Counted from the first letter of the stretch, positions 44,019 through 53,348 are shown. The stretch is DNA of 64,000 nt from an uncultured Phocaeicola sp. (GCA_944321015.1 CALUJS010000001.1:1-64000); one strand, 5' to 3'. Made by a program: numbers and translations. Notes: generated by a model from the sequence alone, not told the origin.

Positions 44019-44480
44019 ATGACAAAAATGGCAAAGGATGCTGAAGGCGGAGAAGTAAGACGCCCCTACAACATCAGAGAAAAAAAAGAAAAGGATGCTG
44101 CTTATCGCTCCTTGATTCGCGCAGAATTGGCGGATGAATTATATGATAAGATAGTGAACATCATTGTAGCTCAGAAGAAATACAAAGATCCTGATTACTC
44201 TGCGAAGGAGTTGGCTTCGGACCTGAAGACCAACACCCGTTATCTGTCGGCCGTAATCAACTCGCGTTTTGGGATGAACTACTCTTGTTTGGTTAACGAG
44301 TATCGCATTCGTGAAGCGGCACATTTGCTGGTCGATCGCCGGTATTTGGACAAGAACGTGGAGGAAATCAGCACCATGGTGGGCTTTTCCAACCGCCAGT
44401 CGTTCTATGCCGCATTCTATAGAATCAAGGGGGAGACTCCGAGAAGCTACCGGCGGAGACACTTGGATAAGAACAAGTAA
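44019..44480 (+). CDS. Small AraC-family helix-turn-helix regulator
   Basis: The 153-residue protein lacks a large sensor domain. A basic N-terminus (about 1-40) precedes the two-HTH AraC domain at residues 55-150, with YSAKELASDLKTNTRYLSAV as the first HTH and ISTMVGFSNRQSFYAAFYRI as the second. It ends with the family's TPRSYRRR. A long A+T-rich upstream region with a palindrome suggests regulated or autoregulated expression. An alternative start lies at 44028. Targets are unknown. No ligand-binding part is visible, so activity may depend on abundance or a partner protein. Confidence 0.85.
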   Translation: MTKMAKDAEGGEVRRPYNIREKKEKDAAYRSLIRAELADELYDKIVNIIVAQKKYKDPDYSAKELASDLKTNTRYLSAVINSRFGMNYSCLVNEYRIREAAHLLVDRRYLDKNVEEISTMVGFSNRQSFYAAFYRIKGETPRSYRRRHLDKNK

Positions 44481-44656
44481 CAAGCGATTTAAATTAATAG
44501 TGGAAAAAGGTTGTCCGGAGAGCCTGCCTGTGACTGCCATGCTTTGAAGAAGTGGCTTTGCTCCTTCGACTTCCGGGTGTGGCTGAGGTCAGAGCCAAGC
44601 TCTTGCGGAGAGCCTTTTGTTGTTTGGTTAAATCATTAAAACTATAAGCGATTCTC
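44481..44656. other. Gap between the AraC-type and DPP III genes
   Basis: The 176-nt spacer contains CGGAGAGCCT twice (44516-44525 and 44606-44615). A short hairpin, GCTCT (44599-44603) with AGAGC (44609-44613), is followed by TTTT and may be a weak terminator. No clear promoter consensus is seen before 44657. Confidence 0.4.
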
Positions 44657-46702
44657 ATGAAAAAGACAATGATGCAAATGGTTATGACTACAATGCTGCT
44701 GACTGCCTGCGGCTCGTCGCAGAAGGAAACCGTGGCCGATGATTTCGATTACACGGTGGAACAGTTTGCCGACTTGCAAATCCTGCGTTACAAGGTGAAA
44801 GACTTTGACAAGCTGACGCTGAAGCAAAAGGAACTGGTGTATTACCTGTCGCAGGCCGCCCTTGAAGGGCGTGACATTCTGTATGACCAGAACGGAAAGT
44901 ACAACCTTGTCATCCGCCGGATGCTGGAGACAGTCTACACCGACTATCAGGGTGACCGCAACGACAGCAATTTTGTCAATCTGGAGGTGTATCTGAAGCG
45001 GGTCTGGTTCTCGAACGGCATTCATCATCATTATGCCTCGGACAAGTTTGTGCCGGGCTTTACGCCGGAGTTCTTCCGCGCGGCTTTGGAGAGTGTGGAT
45101 GCCGACAAGCTTCCGCTGGACAAAGGCCAAACCGTTGCTCAGTTGTGTGACGAGGTGTTTCCCGTCATATTCAATCCCGACGTGATGAAGAAGCGCGTGA
45201 ATCAGGCAGCAGGTGAAGACCTGATACTCACCTCGGCATCTAACTATTATGATGGCGTGACTCAGGAAGAAGCCGAAGCCTTCTATAACAAGATGAAGAA
45301 TCCGGCAGATTCCATGCCGGTGATGTATGGCATGAACAGCCGCCTGGTGAAGGAAAACGGCAAAGTATTTGAAAAGGTCTGGAAACTCGACGGGCTTTAC
45401 GGGAAAGCCATAGAGCGCATCATCTATTGGCTGCGCAAGGCCGAGACCGTAGCCGAGGACGAGCAACAGAAAGCCGTTATCGACAAGCTGATTGCCTTTT
45501 ACACGACCGGCGACTTGAAGACTTTCGACGAATACTCCATCTTGTGGGTGAACGAACAGAATGCCAAGGTGGACTTTGTGAACGGATTTATCGAGAGCTA
45601 TGGCGACCCGCTCGGGCTGAAAGCCAGCTGGGAGTCTATCGTGAACTTCAAGGACGAAGAAGCCACCAAACGCACGGCCACGCTGAGCGCCAATGCCAAG
45701 TGGTTTGAGGAGCATTCGCCCGTGGACAACCGCTTCAAGAAAGATACCGTGAAGGGCATCACGGCCAAGGTCATCACCGCAGCCATCCTGGGCGGAGACC
45801 TCTATCCCTCCACCGCCATCGGCATCAACCTGCCCAACTCCAACTGGATACGCAGCGTGCATGGTTCCAAGTCGGTCACCATCGGCAATCTGACCGATGC
45901 CTACAACAAGGCTGCCCATGGAAACGGTTTCAACGAAGAGTTTGTATATAGCGACGCGGAACGTGCCCTGCTCGACAAATATGGCGACCTGACCGGCGAC
46001 TTGCATACCGACCTGCACGAATGTCTCGGACACGGTTCCGGGCAGTTGCTTCCCGGCGTCGACCAGGACGCATTGAAGGCCTACGGCTCCACCATCGAAG
46101 AGACCCGTGCCGACCTGTTCGGGCTCTACTATCTGCCCGATGCGAAGATGGTGGAACTGGGCCTGACGCCGGACGCCGAGGCTTACAAAGCCGAATACTA
46201 TTCCTACATGATGAACGGACTGATGACGCAGCTGGTGCGCATCGAGCCGGGCAACGACGTCGAGGAGGCACACATGCGCAACCGTCAGCTGATTGCCCGT
46301 TGGGCCTACGAGAACGGCAAGGCCGACAACGTGGTGGAACTGGTGAAGAAAGACGGAAAGACCTACGTGAAGATAAACGACTATGAGAAGCTGCGCGCGC
46401 TCTTCGGCAAACTGCTGGCCGAGATACAGCGCATCAAGTCGGAAGGCGATTTCGACGCCGCGCGCAATCTGGTGGAGACCTATGCCGTGAAGGTCGACCC
46501 GGAACTCCACAAGGAGGTGCTGGCCCGTTATGAGAAGCTCCATCTGGCTCCCTACAAAGGCTTCGTGAATCCCGTCTATACAGCCGTGACCGATGGCGAC
46601 GGCAACATCACCGACGTGACGGTTTCCTACACCGAAGGCTATGCCGAGCAGATGTTGCGCTACAGCAAAGAGTACGCCAACCTGCCTTATCGCAACGAAT
46701 GA
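44657..46702 (+). CDS. Dipeptidyl peptidase III (M49), lipoprotein
   Basis: The 681-residue protein has a lipoprotein signal (LLTACGSS). The M49 zinc motif is the six-residue HEXXGH form found in bacterial members: HECLGH at 454-459, followed by EETRADLFGLYY, which supplies the third ligand. It removes dipeptides from the N-termini of short peptides. The lipoprotein signal suggests envelope location, unlike the cytosolic eukaryotic enzyme. The stop codon overlaps the start of the DNA alkylation repair gene (ATGA). Confidence 0.93.
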   Translation: MKKTMMQMVMTTMLLTACGSSQKETVADDFDYTVEQFADLQILRYKVKDFDKLTLKQKELVYYLSQAALEGRDILYDQNGKYNLVIRRMLETVYTDYQGDRNDSNFVNLEVYLKRVWFSNGIHHHYASDKFVPGFTPEFFRAALESVDADKLPLDKGQTVAQLCDEVFPVIFNPDVMKKRVNQAAGEDLILTSASNYYDGVTQEEAEAFYNKMKNPADSMPVMYGMNSRLVKENGKVFEKVWKLDGLYGKAIERIIYWLRKAETVAEDEQQKAVIDKLIAFYTTGDLKTFDEYSILWVNEQNAKVDFVNGFIESYGDPLGLKASWESIVNFKDEEATKRTATLSANAKWFEEHSPVDNRFKKDTVKGITAKVITAAILGGDLYPSTAIGINLPNSNWIRSVHGSKSVTIGNLTDAYNKAAHGNGFNEEFVYSDAERALLDKYGDLTGDLHTDLHECLGHGSGQLLPGVDQDALKAYGSTIEETRADLFGLYYLPDAKMVELGLTPDAEAYKAEYYSYMMNGLMTQLVRIEPGNDVEEAHMRNRQLIARWAYENGKADNVVELVKKDGKTYVKINDYEKLRALFGKLLAEIQRIKSEGDFDAARNLVETYAVKVDPELHKEVLARYEKLHLAPYKGFVNPVYTAVTDGDGNITDVTVSYTEGYAEQMLRYSKEYANLPYRNE

Positions 46703-47373
46703 TGCCGCCCATGGACTTGCAGGAGACACTGAGGGACATCAAGACCCGCTGCCGATTGGGCATGAACGGCGTGGTCTCGAAAAGCATGCGCGACAAGGGG
46801 CTGGACTACAAGCTCAATTTCGGCGTGGAGCTGCCCCGCCTGAAGGAGATAGCTGCCTGCTATCCGAAAGACCACCGGCTGGCACAAGCGCTGTGGAAGG
46901 AGGACATCCGCGAGTCGAAGATTCTGGCCGCCATGCTCCAGCCGGTTGACACGTTCTGTCCCGAGATGGCCGACATCTGGGTGGAAGACATGCGCTACCC
47001 CGAGATGGCCGAGCTGACATGCCAGCATCTGTTTCAATATCTGCCCTACGCCTCGCAGAAGGCGTTCGAGTGGATTGCCGACGACAGGGAGTATTTCGCC
47101 GCCTGCGGCTATCTCGTCCTGGCCCGGCTGTTCATGAAGAAACGCCCCCTCAACGAGCGGGCCGAGAATGAATATCTCGACCAGGTTGCCGCCGCCCTCC
47201 GGAGCGACACCCCCTTTGTGCGCCGCTGTGCTTACGCCTCGTTGCTGAGATTCGTGCAGCAGGGAGAGGACGAGGGACGAAAAGCCCTCTCGGCCCTGGA
47301 ACCCTTGCGCCGGTCGGCCGACGAAGCGATGCGCAACGTTTACAACGAAATCAAGCTCGAAACCGAGCTTTAA
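46699..47373 (+). CDS. AlkD-like DNA alkylation repair protein
   Basis: The 224-residue all-helical protein of HEAT-like repeats belongs to the DNA alkylation repair (AlkC/AlkD) family. Examples of its helices are KSMRDKGLDYKLNFGV at the start, HRLAQALWKEDIRESKILAAML near 60-85 and VRRCAYASLLRF near 185. The family removes positively charged alkylpurines without base flipping. This is a short member, and its catalytic aspartate cannot be placed with confidence. It is translationally coupled to the M49 gene by a 4-nt overlap and ends at a strong terminator. Confidence 0.75.
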   Translation: MMPPMDLQETLRDIKTRCRLGMNGVVSKSMRDKGLDYKLNFGVELPRLKEIAACYPKDHRLAQALWKEDIRESKILAAMLQPVDTFCPEMADIWVEDMRYPEMAELTCQHLFQYLPYASQKAFEWIADDREYFAACGYLVLARLFMKKRPLNERAENEYLDQVAAALRSDTPFVRRCAYASLLRFVQQGEDEGRKALSALEPLRRSADEAMRNVYNEIKLETEL

Positions 47374-47383
47374 CTTGCTTTTT

Positions 47384-47427
47384 CCCCATTGCCGACAAGG
47401 TCTGAAAGCCCGGCAATGGGGATTTTT
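47384..47427 (+). terminator. Terminator after the M49/AlkD-like operon
   Basis: CCCCATTGCCG (47384-47394) pairs perfectly with CGGCAATGGGG (47411-47421), followed by ATTTTT. Confidence 0.85.
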
Positions 47428-47456
47428 GTGCCCCTGCATCAACCGTAAAACCTCCG

Positions 47457-47566
47457 GATATGTCCGCCCGCGAGCGCAGATATGTCTGCTCGTGAGCGTG
47501 GATATGTCCGCTTGCGAGCGCGAATATGGACGCCCGGAAGGCCCGATATGGTCACGGTCGCCCGTC
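47457..47566. repeat. 22-bp tandem repeat array, site E (5 units)
   Basis: Units start at 47457, 47479, 47501, 47523 and 47545, exactly 22 nt apart. Heads are GATATG four times and AATATG once. The first three bodies are nearly identical (for example TCCGCTTGCGAGCGCG). The array lies between the terminator at 47384-47427 and the promoter of the Fur-family gene. Confidence 0.9.
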
Positions 47567-47631
47567 CTATCGGCCCGAATCGGGGGCGATAAAATCTTGA
47601 CGTGTTTCTTTCCTGTTTCACCGAAAAGGCG

Positions 47632-47639
47632 TATTTTTG
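47632..47639 (+). promoter_or_regulatory. -7 element of the Fur-family gene promoter
   Basis: TATTTTTG matches TAnnTTTG. It overlaps the first codons of the longest open frame (from 47637), so translation must begin further downstream. Confidence 0.65.
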
Positions 47640-47660
47640 CACGTAAACCCCTATATCCTT

Positions 47661-48143
47661 GTGGACGTGGACAATGTAAAAGATAGAGTGAAACAGATAT
47701 TCACCGAATATCTGCGTGTCAACAAGCATCGCAAGACGCCTGAGCGTTTTGCCATACTCGACGCTATCTACTCCATCGACGGGCATTTCGACATCGAAAC
47801 CCTTTACTCCACCATGCTGAAGAAAGAAAACTTCCGCGTGAGCCGGGCCACGCTCTACAACACCATCGTGCTTCTGCTCGACGCCAAGCTGCTCATCAAG
47901 CACGCTTTCGGCAACACGGCCCAATATGAAAAGTCGTTCAACATCGAAACCCATCACCACCTCATCTGCACAGCCTGCGGCCGGGTGTCCGAATTTCAGG
48001 ACGAGGAACTGCAGCGCGACATTGCGCGGGTGGATTTGAAGAAGTTTCAGATGTCCCACTATTCCTTATATATATATGGCACGTGCGGGCGGTGTGCGGC
48101 AGCGGCGCGAAGGAAGAAAAAGCAGAACCAAGAAAAGAAGTAA
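47661..48143 (+). CDS. Fur-family transcriptional regulator
   Basis: The protein has about 160 residues from GTG at 47661; a GTG at 47667 is equally possible, and no ATG is in frame upstream of the conserved part. An N-terminal winged helix (HRKTPERFAILDAIYSIDGH and RVSRATLYNTI) precedes a metal-binding dimerisation domain with HHHLICTACGR and a second CxxC (GTCGRC). It ends in a lysine-rich tail. It would repress genes in response to a metal or peroxide; Fur, Zur and PerR cannot be separated by eye. It lies 29 nt upstream of purA, probably co-transcribed. Confidence 0.85.
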   Translation: MDVDNVKDRVKQIFTEYLRVNKHRKTPERFAILDAIYSIDGHFDIETLYSTMLKKENFRVSRATLYNTIVLLLDAKLLIKHAFGNTAQYEKSFNIETHHHLICTACGRVSEFQDEELQRDIARVDLKKFQMSHYSLYIYGTCGRCAAAARRKKKQNQEKK

Positions 48144-48172
48144 CATAACATTTTTGTAAAAAAGCAACGAAC

Positions 48173-49444
48173 ATGAAAGTAGATGTCTTACTGGGACTCC
48201 AATGGGGAGATGAAGGCAAAGGCAAGGTTGTCGATGTGTTGACCCCCAACTATGACGTGGTAGCCCGTTTCCAAGGCGGTCCGAACGCAGGCCATACGCT
48301 TGAGTTTGAAGGACAAAAATACGTGTTGCGCTCCATTCCTTCGGGAATCTTCCAGGGCGACAAGGTGAACATCATCGGCAACGGCGTGGTGCTCGACCCG
48401 GCACTCTTCAAGGCCGAGGCCGAAGCCCTCGAAGCCTCGGGCCATGACCTGAAGGAGCGTTTGCACATTTCGAAGAAAGCCCATCTGATTCTGCCTACTC
48501 ACCGCATACTCGACGCTGCTTACGAGGCTGCCAAGGGAGCCGCCAAAGTGGGCACCACGGGCAAGGGCATCGGTCCCACCTATACGGACAAGGTGAGCCG
48601 CAACGGTTTGCGCGTGGGCGACATCCTGCTGAATTTCGATGAGAAATATGCCGCAGCCAAAGCACGCCACGAACGCATCCTGAAGAGCCTGAACTACGAG
48701 TATGACATTACGCAGCTGGAGAAGGACTGGATGGAGGGCATCGAATATCTGAAGCAGTTCCATCTGGTGGACAGCGAGCACGAGATTAACAACCTGCTGA
48801 AGCAGGGCAAATCCGTGTTGTGCGAAGGCGCCCAGGGCACGATGCTCGACGTGGACTTCGGTTCCTATCCCTTTGTGACTTCCTCCAACACCGTGTGTGC
48901 CGGGGCATGCACGGGTCTTGGCGTGGCGCCGAACAAGATTGGCGAGGTGTTTGGCATCATCAAGGCCTATTGCACCCGTGTGGGCAGCGGCCCGTTCCCC
49001 ACGGAATTGTTCGACGAGACGGGCAAGACTATCCGTGCCGTAGGCCATGAATACGGAGCCGTGACTGGTCGCGAGCGTCGCTGCGGATGGATAGACCTCG
49101 TGGCGTTGAAATATGCCATCATGGTCAACGGCGTGACGCAGCTCATCATGATGAAGAGCGACGTGCTCGACGGATTTGACACCGTGAAAGCCTGCGTGGC
49201 CTATCGGGTGAACGGCGAGGAAATCGACTACTTCCCCTACGACATCACCGACGGCGTGGAGCCGGTTTACGTGGAACTGCCGGGATGGAAGACCGACCTC
49301 ACGAAGATGACGAGCGAAGACGAGTTCCCCGAGGAATTCAACGCCTACATCTCCTTCTTGGAGTCGGAGCTGGAAACGCCCATCAAGATTGTTTCCGTGG
49401 GTCCCGACCGCGAGCAGACCATCGTTCGCTACACCGGAGAATAA
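48173..49444 (+). CDS. purA: Adenylosuccinate synthetase
   Basis: The 423-residue protein shows the purA signature GLQWGDEGKGK with catalytic Asp13, and GPNAGHT with His41. GTTGKGIGPTY and TGRERRCGWIDL complete the IMP- and GTP-binding regions. It makes adenylosuccinate from IMP, aspartate and GTP, the first committed step to AMP. It follows the Fur-family gene by 29 nt and ends at a bidirectional terminator. Confidence 0.97.
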   Translation: MKVDVLLGLQWGDEGKGKVVDVLTPNYDVVARFQGGPNAGHTLEFEGQKYVLRSIPSGIFQGDKVNIIGNGVVLDPALFKAEAEALEASGHDLKERLHISKKAHLILPTHRILDAAYEAAKGAAKVGTTGKGIGPTYTDKVSRNGLRVGDILLNFDEKYAAAKARHERILKSLNYEYDITQLEKDWMEGIEYLKQFHLVDSEHEINNLLKQGKSVLCEGAQGTMLDVDFGSYPFVTSSNTVCAGACTGLGVAPNKIGEVFGIIKAYCTRVGSGPFPTELFDETGKTIRAVGHEYGAVTGRERRCGWIDLVALKYAIMVNGVTQLIMMKSDVLDGFDTVKACVAYRVNGEEIDYFPYDITDGVEPVYVELPGWKTDLTKMTSEDEFPEEFNAYISFLESELETPIKIVSVGPDREQTIVRYTGE

Positions 49445-49463
49445 GCGGGTTTGACATATCCAT

Positions 49464-49509
49464 ACACAGAGGCCGCACCAAGTCAGTTGCTTGCGTGCGG
49501 CCTCTGTGT
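49464..49509. terminator. Bidirectional terminator between purA and malQ
   Basis: A perfect 15-bp inverted repeat (49464-49478 with 49495-49509) sits between the converging genes. Confidence 0.8.
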
Positions 49510-49526
49510 GTTCGTCTGTCGGCGGG

Positions 49527-52178
49527 CTATCGTCCGGCTTCGTCCGTCAGGCGCCGGATGCGCTCGTTCAGTTCGTTGGCCTTCATCAGTTTCTCGATGG
49601 TGAGGTGCATGCGGTAGTGCCAGTAGTTGAGCGGGTTGGCCGGGACGTTGATGCGTTCGCGCCCGATGTCGGGACAGCGCAGGCGTTCGTCCGTGGAGAG
49701 CCAGTCCTGCCAGCTCAGGATGCAGAGCATGGACGGCGAGGCCAGCTGGCGTGCGATGATGGCCTCGCATGTCGCCCCGTCGGCATCGGCCGGTGGCGTG
49801 TCGCGCCGTTTCAGCACGTCGTGCCAATAGTCCTCGGTCAGGGGCGGAGTCTCGCGCCACCATCCGCGCAGGGTGCTCATGTCGTGGGTCGAGAGCGTGC
49901 ACACGGAGCTGTACGGATAGTGTTCCACCGGGGCAAACTTGTGTCCGGGGTCTTTGGGCATGCGCTCAATCTCCAGGCTCAGGATGCGCAACTGTTCCAT
50001 TACCCAGGGCACGCAGGCCGGTATCATGCCCAGGTCTTCCCCGCAGGCCAGCATGGGGGTGCATTGCGTGAGCATGGGGAGTTTCTTCATGGCCTCGCGA
50101 TACCAGAAGTCGTTGTGACGCTCGTAGTAGAAATGATGGTGCAGACGGGCGAACGCGCCTTTTTCATATCGGTTCAGGCGGGTGTAGAAATAGTCGTCCT
50201 GGGCCATGATGCGCGGGTGGAAACGGTTCGGACACCGGTGGTCGGCCACGAAGAGCACGTTGCTGATGAGGGCATACAGCCCGTCGCGCAGGCGGATGCT
50301 CCGGCGGTCGTCCTTCCCGGCAAAGTGGGCCTCCACTTGGCGTTGGGTGGCAAATTCGGGGCGCATCTCGTAGCGTCCCTGCCCGATGGGGCGGACGTAG
50401 TTTTCTTTCACGGTGACGGCCTCGTTGCCGAACGTCAGGCTCAGCAGCTCGTCGTCGATGTAGGGACGGGTGTAGAGCTCTTCGCGGAACGGCAGGCCGA
50501 AGCTCTCAATCTCTTGCGGCGACATGGGCAGGGCGGGGGAGAACTGCCCCAGCAGGCCGTGCACGGAGTGGGCGGGTATCTCCCAGATGCGGAAGAAGCC
50601 CAGGATGTGGTCTATGCGATAGGCTGTGAAATATTCGGCCATCTTGCCGAACCGTCGTTGCCACCAGCGGTATCCGTCTTCGGCCATGCGCTCCCAGTTG
50701 TAGGTGGGGAATCCCCAGTTTTGTCCGTTGGCCGAGAATGGGTCGGGCGGCGCTCCGGCCTGTCCGTCGAGGTTGAAATAGTGTGGCTCCGTCCACGTCT
50801 CCACGCTGTGACGGCTCACTCCGATGGGGATGTCGCCCTTCAGGATTACGCCCAGGCTGCGGGCATAGTCACTTGCGCCGAGCAGCTGGCAGTGCAGTTG
50901 GTATTGCATGTAGTAGAAGAAAGCAATCTCCCGGTAAACGGGGCTGTCCGCGGCGCACAATCGTTCGACGGCCTGCGGGGAGTAGGCGGCATAGTCGCCC
51001 CACCGGCTGAAGTCGGGCGTGCCGAACTTGTCGCGCAGGTAGCTGAAGGCGGCATAGGGCCGCAGCCAATCCTTGTTCCTGAGGAAGAACGTTTGAAATC
51101 CCTCAGTGTGCAACACCGCGTCGCCTTCCTCGTCGTACTTCAACCGCATGTATTCCCATTTGGCATGGTTCACCCGCTCGTAGTCCATATCGGGCATGGC
51201 GTTTAGTTCCACTTGCAGCCGTTCAAATACGGCCTGCTTCCCGGCGTCGGCCACTGGGCCTAGCTGGTTTAAGTCCACATACATGGGGTGAAGCGCATAC
51301 ACCGAGATGCTTTTGTACGGATAGGAGTCCGTCCAACCGTAGGTGGCCGTGGAGTCGTTGACGGGCAATATCTGCACGGCCTTCTGACGGGTGAGCACGG
51401 CCCAGTCGATGAAGCGTTTCAGGTCGCCGAAGTCGCCCACGCCGAAGCTGCGCTCCGAGCGGAGCGAGAACACCGGGATGGCGGTTCCGGCCAGTCGGGG
51501 GCGGGGGTGGTTGAACCGTGTCTCCACGTCGGGCAGCACGAGGTCTTCTCCTTCGCGGGGAGCCAGTTGCCATTGGCGGTTGCTCCCTTCTTCCCACAAC
51601 GGGCGTTCCGCTCCTTCGGGCCCGACGGCAATGAACTTGTATTCGAAGGGCACCGTCAGCCGGTCGGCGGGGACGAGGCACGTCCATTGGTGGGGAGCCG
51701 TCTGGTGCATGGCGACGGCCTTCTGCGGATTCCATTGCCCCAGCGCCTCCTTGTCGCCGGTCAGCATGAGCGTGTGTCCGGGGGAAGGCAACATCGGACA
51801 TGTGGCGCGGAAGACGATGCAGCCCTTCTCGTCGTCGGATGCCGGAGGGGTGGCGATGCTTCCTTGCGCGTGGGCAAATGCCGCACTGAAGAAGTAGGCT
51901 TCGCCGGGGATGTCGCGCCAGTCGTCGAACAAGGCACAACGCTCCGCGCGGCAGGCCGGCAGGCGGTGGGGCATGATGTGCCATTCCGTGCGGGCGCATT
52001 TGCCCCCGATGAACACGCTGTAATAGTAGGGTACGGGTGTTTGCGACGCCGGCAGTTCGGCATCGCCCTGCCACAGATATCCATCGTCGGTGTGCAGGTT
52101 GACGTTCCGGTCGGGCAGAATCACCTTCAGCTCTTCTCCCCAGGTCGTCCTATAATGGATGTGAAAAGTTACTTTCAT
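49527..52178 (-). CDS. malQ: 4-alpha-glucanotransferase with two N-terminal starch-binding domains
   Basis: The 883-residue protein starts with two CBM20-type domains (about residues 1-115 and 130-240, the second with LMLTGDKEALGQWNP), followed by a GH77 amylomaltase domain. Catalytic landmarks are RIDHILGFFRIWEIP (nucleophile Asp), ACGEDLGMIP (acid/base Glu) and LSTHDMSTLRGWW (third Asp). It transfers maltosyl or glucosyl units between alpha-1,4-glucans. The CBM20-CBM20-GH77 layout is that of plant DPE2, larger than typical bacterial MalQ. No signal peptide is present, so it acts in the cytoplasm on glycogen or imported maltodextrin. Confidence 0.93.
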   Translation of the reverse strand: MKVTFHIHYRTTWGEELKVILPDRNVNLHTDDGYLWQGDAELPASQTPVPYYYSVFIGGKCARTEWHIMPHRLPACRAERCALFDDWRDIPGEAYFFSAAFAHAQGSIATPPASDDEKGCIVFRATCPMLPSPGHTLMLTGDKEALGQWNPQKAVAMHQTAPHQWTCLVPADRLTVPFEYKFIAVGPEGAERPLWEEGSNRQWQLAPREGEDLVLPDVETRFNHPRPRLAGTAIPVFSLRSERSFGVGDFGDLKRFIDWAVLTRQKAVQILPVNDSTATYGWTDSYPYKSISVYALHPMYVDLNQLGPVADAGKQAVFERLQVELNAMPDMDYERVNHAKWEYMRLKYDEEGDAVLHTEGFQTFFLRNKDWLRPYAAFSYLRDKFGTPDFSRWGDYAAYSPQAVERLCAADSPVYREIAFFYYMQYQLHCQLLGASDYARSLGVILKGDIPIGVSRHSVETWTEPHYFNLDGQAGAPPDPFSANGQNWGFPTYNWERMAEDGYRWWQRRFGKMAEYFTAYRIDHILGFFRIWEIPAHSVHGLLGQFSPALPMSPQEIESFGLPFREELYTRPYIDDELLSLTFGNEAVTVKENYVRPIGQGRYEMRPEFATQRQVEAHFAGKDDRRSIRLRDGLYALISNVLFVADHRCPNRFHPRIMAQDDYFYTRLNRYEKGAFARLHHHFYYERHNDFWYREAMKKLPMLTQCTPMLACGEDLGMIPACVPWVMEQLRILSLEIERMPKDPGHKFAPVEHYPYSSVCTLSTHDMSTLRGWWRETPPLTEDYWHDVLKRRDTPPADADGATCEAIIARQLASPSMLCILSWQDWLSTDERLRCPDIGRERINVPANPLNYWHYRMHLTIEKLMKANELNERIRRLTDEAGR

Positions 52179-52204
52179 GGCATATTGAATTGATTGATGC
52201 GGAA

Positions 52205-52212
52205 CAAAGGTA
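52205..52212 (-). promoter_or_regulatory. -7 element of the malQ promoter
   Basis: On the - strand this reads TACCTTTG, 26 nt upstream of the malQ ATG. No clear -33 element at the usual spacing. Confidence 0.55.
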
Positions 52213-52262
52213 AGAAATTTGCCGTCAAACCGTGTCGTCCGGATAGTTTTTTGTGCCCGTCT

Positions 52263-52293
52263 TTTGCCGGATTGGAAATTAGCGTTATCTTTG
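52263..52293 (+). promoter_or_regulatory. Promoter of the tRNA-Ser gene
   Basis: TTTG (52263-52266), a 19-nt spacer and TATCTTTG (52286-52293) fit the Bacteroidota consensus exactly, 12 nt before the tRNA. Confidence 0.85.
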
Positions 52294-52305
52294 CGCCGTC
52301 ATTTT

Positions 52306-52390
52306 GGAAAGGTGGTAGAGTGGTCGATTACAGCGGTCTTGAAAACCGCCGTGCTGAGAGGCACCGGGGGTTCGAATCCCTGTCTTTCCG
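52306..52390 (+). tRNA. tRNA-Ser (anticodon UGA)
   Basis: The 85-nt gene folds as a class II tRNA. The acceptor stem GGAAAGG pairs with TCTTTCC, followed by a G discriminator. The anticodon stem GCGGT/ACCGC holds loop CTTGAAA with anticodon TGA. A long variable arm is typical of serine, and the T-arm contains GGTTCGAATCC. It reads UCA-type serine codons. CCA is not encoded at the 3' end. Confidence 0.97.
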
Positions 52391-52396
52391 CAGCAG

Positions 52397-52438
52397 ACGC
52401 CCGGCTTCACGTCGAAGGATGTGAGGCCGGGCGTTTTG
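52397..52438 (+). terminator. Terminator of the tRNA-Ser gene
   Basis: A 14-bp stem (52397-52410 with 52421-52434, one wobble) is followed by TTTTG, seven bases after the tRNA. Confidence 0.85.
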
Positions 52439-52518
52439 TCGCATTGCGGAGGCTGTCTTGGAAGGCTGCCGCAGCGTCCTCCGGCGCGTATGGTTCCTGC
52501 GGCGTTCGGGCAAAAGGA

Positions 52519-52560
52519 AAGGCTCAAAGCAACAGCCGCCTGTGGGTTGCTTTGAGCCTT
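52519..52560 (-). terminator. Terminator of the pyrH operon
   Basis: AAGGCTCAAAGCAAC (52519-52533) pairs perfectly with 52546-52560. On the - strand the stem is followed by TCCTTTT, so it ends the leftward operon. Confidence 0.8.
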
Positions 52561-52614
52561 GTGTGTTGGGGCGGCCGGTTTTGCCGCCTTTTCGCGGCAG
52601 CGGGGGAATGCGGG

Positions 52615-53325
52615 TCAGTTGTGCACGAGCGTACCGATGTTTTCGCCGTTTATCACGCGGCGCAGGTTGCCCACAGTGTCCATGTCGAACACGATGATGG
52701 GCAGGTTGTTTTCGCGGCACATGCAGGTGGCGGTGAGGTCCATGACGCGCAGGCCCCGGCGCAGCACTTCGTCGTAGGTGATGTCTTCGAACTTCGTGGC
52801 CGTGGGGTCTTTCTCCGGGTCGGCCGTGTAGATGCCGTCCACGCGGGTGCCTTTCAGCATCACGTCGGCCTCAATCTCGATGCCGCGCAGGGACGAGCCG
52901 GTGTCGGTGGTGAAGAAGGGGTTGCCCGTGCCGCACGACATGATGACCACTTCGCCGCGCTCCATGCACTCGATGGCTTTCCACTTGCTGTAGAACTCGC
53001 CGATGGGTTCCATGCGGACGGCGGTCAGCACACGGGCCTTTACGCCTGCGGCTTCCAGTGCCGAACTGAGTCCCAGGCTGTTGATGACGGTGGCCAGCAT
53101 GCCCATCTGGTCGCCCTTCACGCGGTCGAAACCTTTGGCGGCGCCGCTCAGCCCGCGGAAGATGTTGCCTCCGCCGATGACGATGCCTATCTGCACGCCC
53201 ATGTCGTGTATCTCTTTGATTTGCGCGGCGTATTCGCCGAGGCGTTTCTCGTCGATGCCGTATTGTTTCTCGCCCATCAGGCTTTCTCCGCTCAGCTTGA
53301 GCAGGATGCGTTTGTACTTTGTCAT
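52615..53325 (-). CDS. pyrH: UMP kinase
   Basis: The 236-residue amino acid kinase-fold protein begins with YKRILLKLSGESLMG, the PyrH hallmark. IGGGNIFRG, CGTGNPFFTTDT and VDGIYTADPEKDP complete the family motifs. It phosphorylates UMP to UDP as a hexamer. It is the last gene of a - strand operon with yraN, birA, a MATE transporter and a thioredoxin-like protein, 23 nt after the last of these. Confidence 0.97.
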   Translation of the reverse strand: MTKYKRILLKLSGESLMGEKQYGIDEKRLGEYAAQIKEIHDMGVQIGIVIGGGNIFRGLSGAAKGFDRVKGDQMGMLATVINSLGLSSALEAAGVKARVLTAVRMEPIGEFYSKWKAIECMERGEVVIMSCGTGNPFFTTDTGSSLRGIEIEADVMLKGTRVDGIYTADPEKDPTATKFEDITYDEVLRRGLRVMDLTATCMCRENNLPIIVFDMDTVGNLRRVINGENIGTLVHN

Positions 53326-53348
53326 GATGTTATGTTGTTTTAAAAGGG

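Noticed and set aside
43781..44044. 87-codon open frame upstream of the AraC-type gene
   Set aside because: It starts at GTG, overlaps the AraC-type start, is A+T-driven, and shows no fold pattern or ribosome site.
44481..44656. Structured small RNA or riboswitch before DPP III
   Set aside because: Only a short hairpin and a 10-base direct repeat are visible, and no known riboswitch core could be matched.
47457..47566. Possible CRISPR array
   Set aside because: The repeats are 22 nt and directly abutting, with no unique spacers, and there are no cas genes; this is a tandem repeat.
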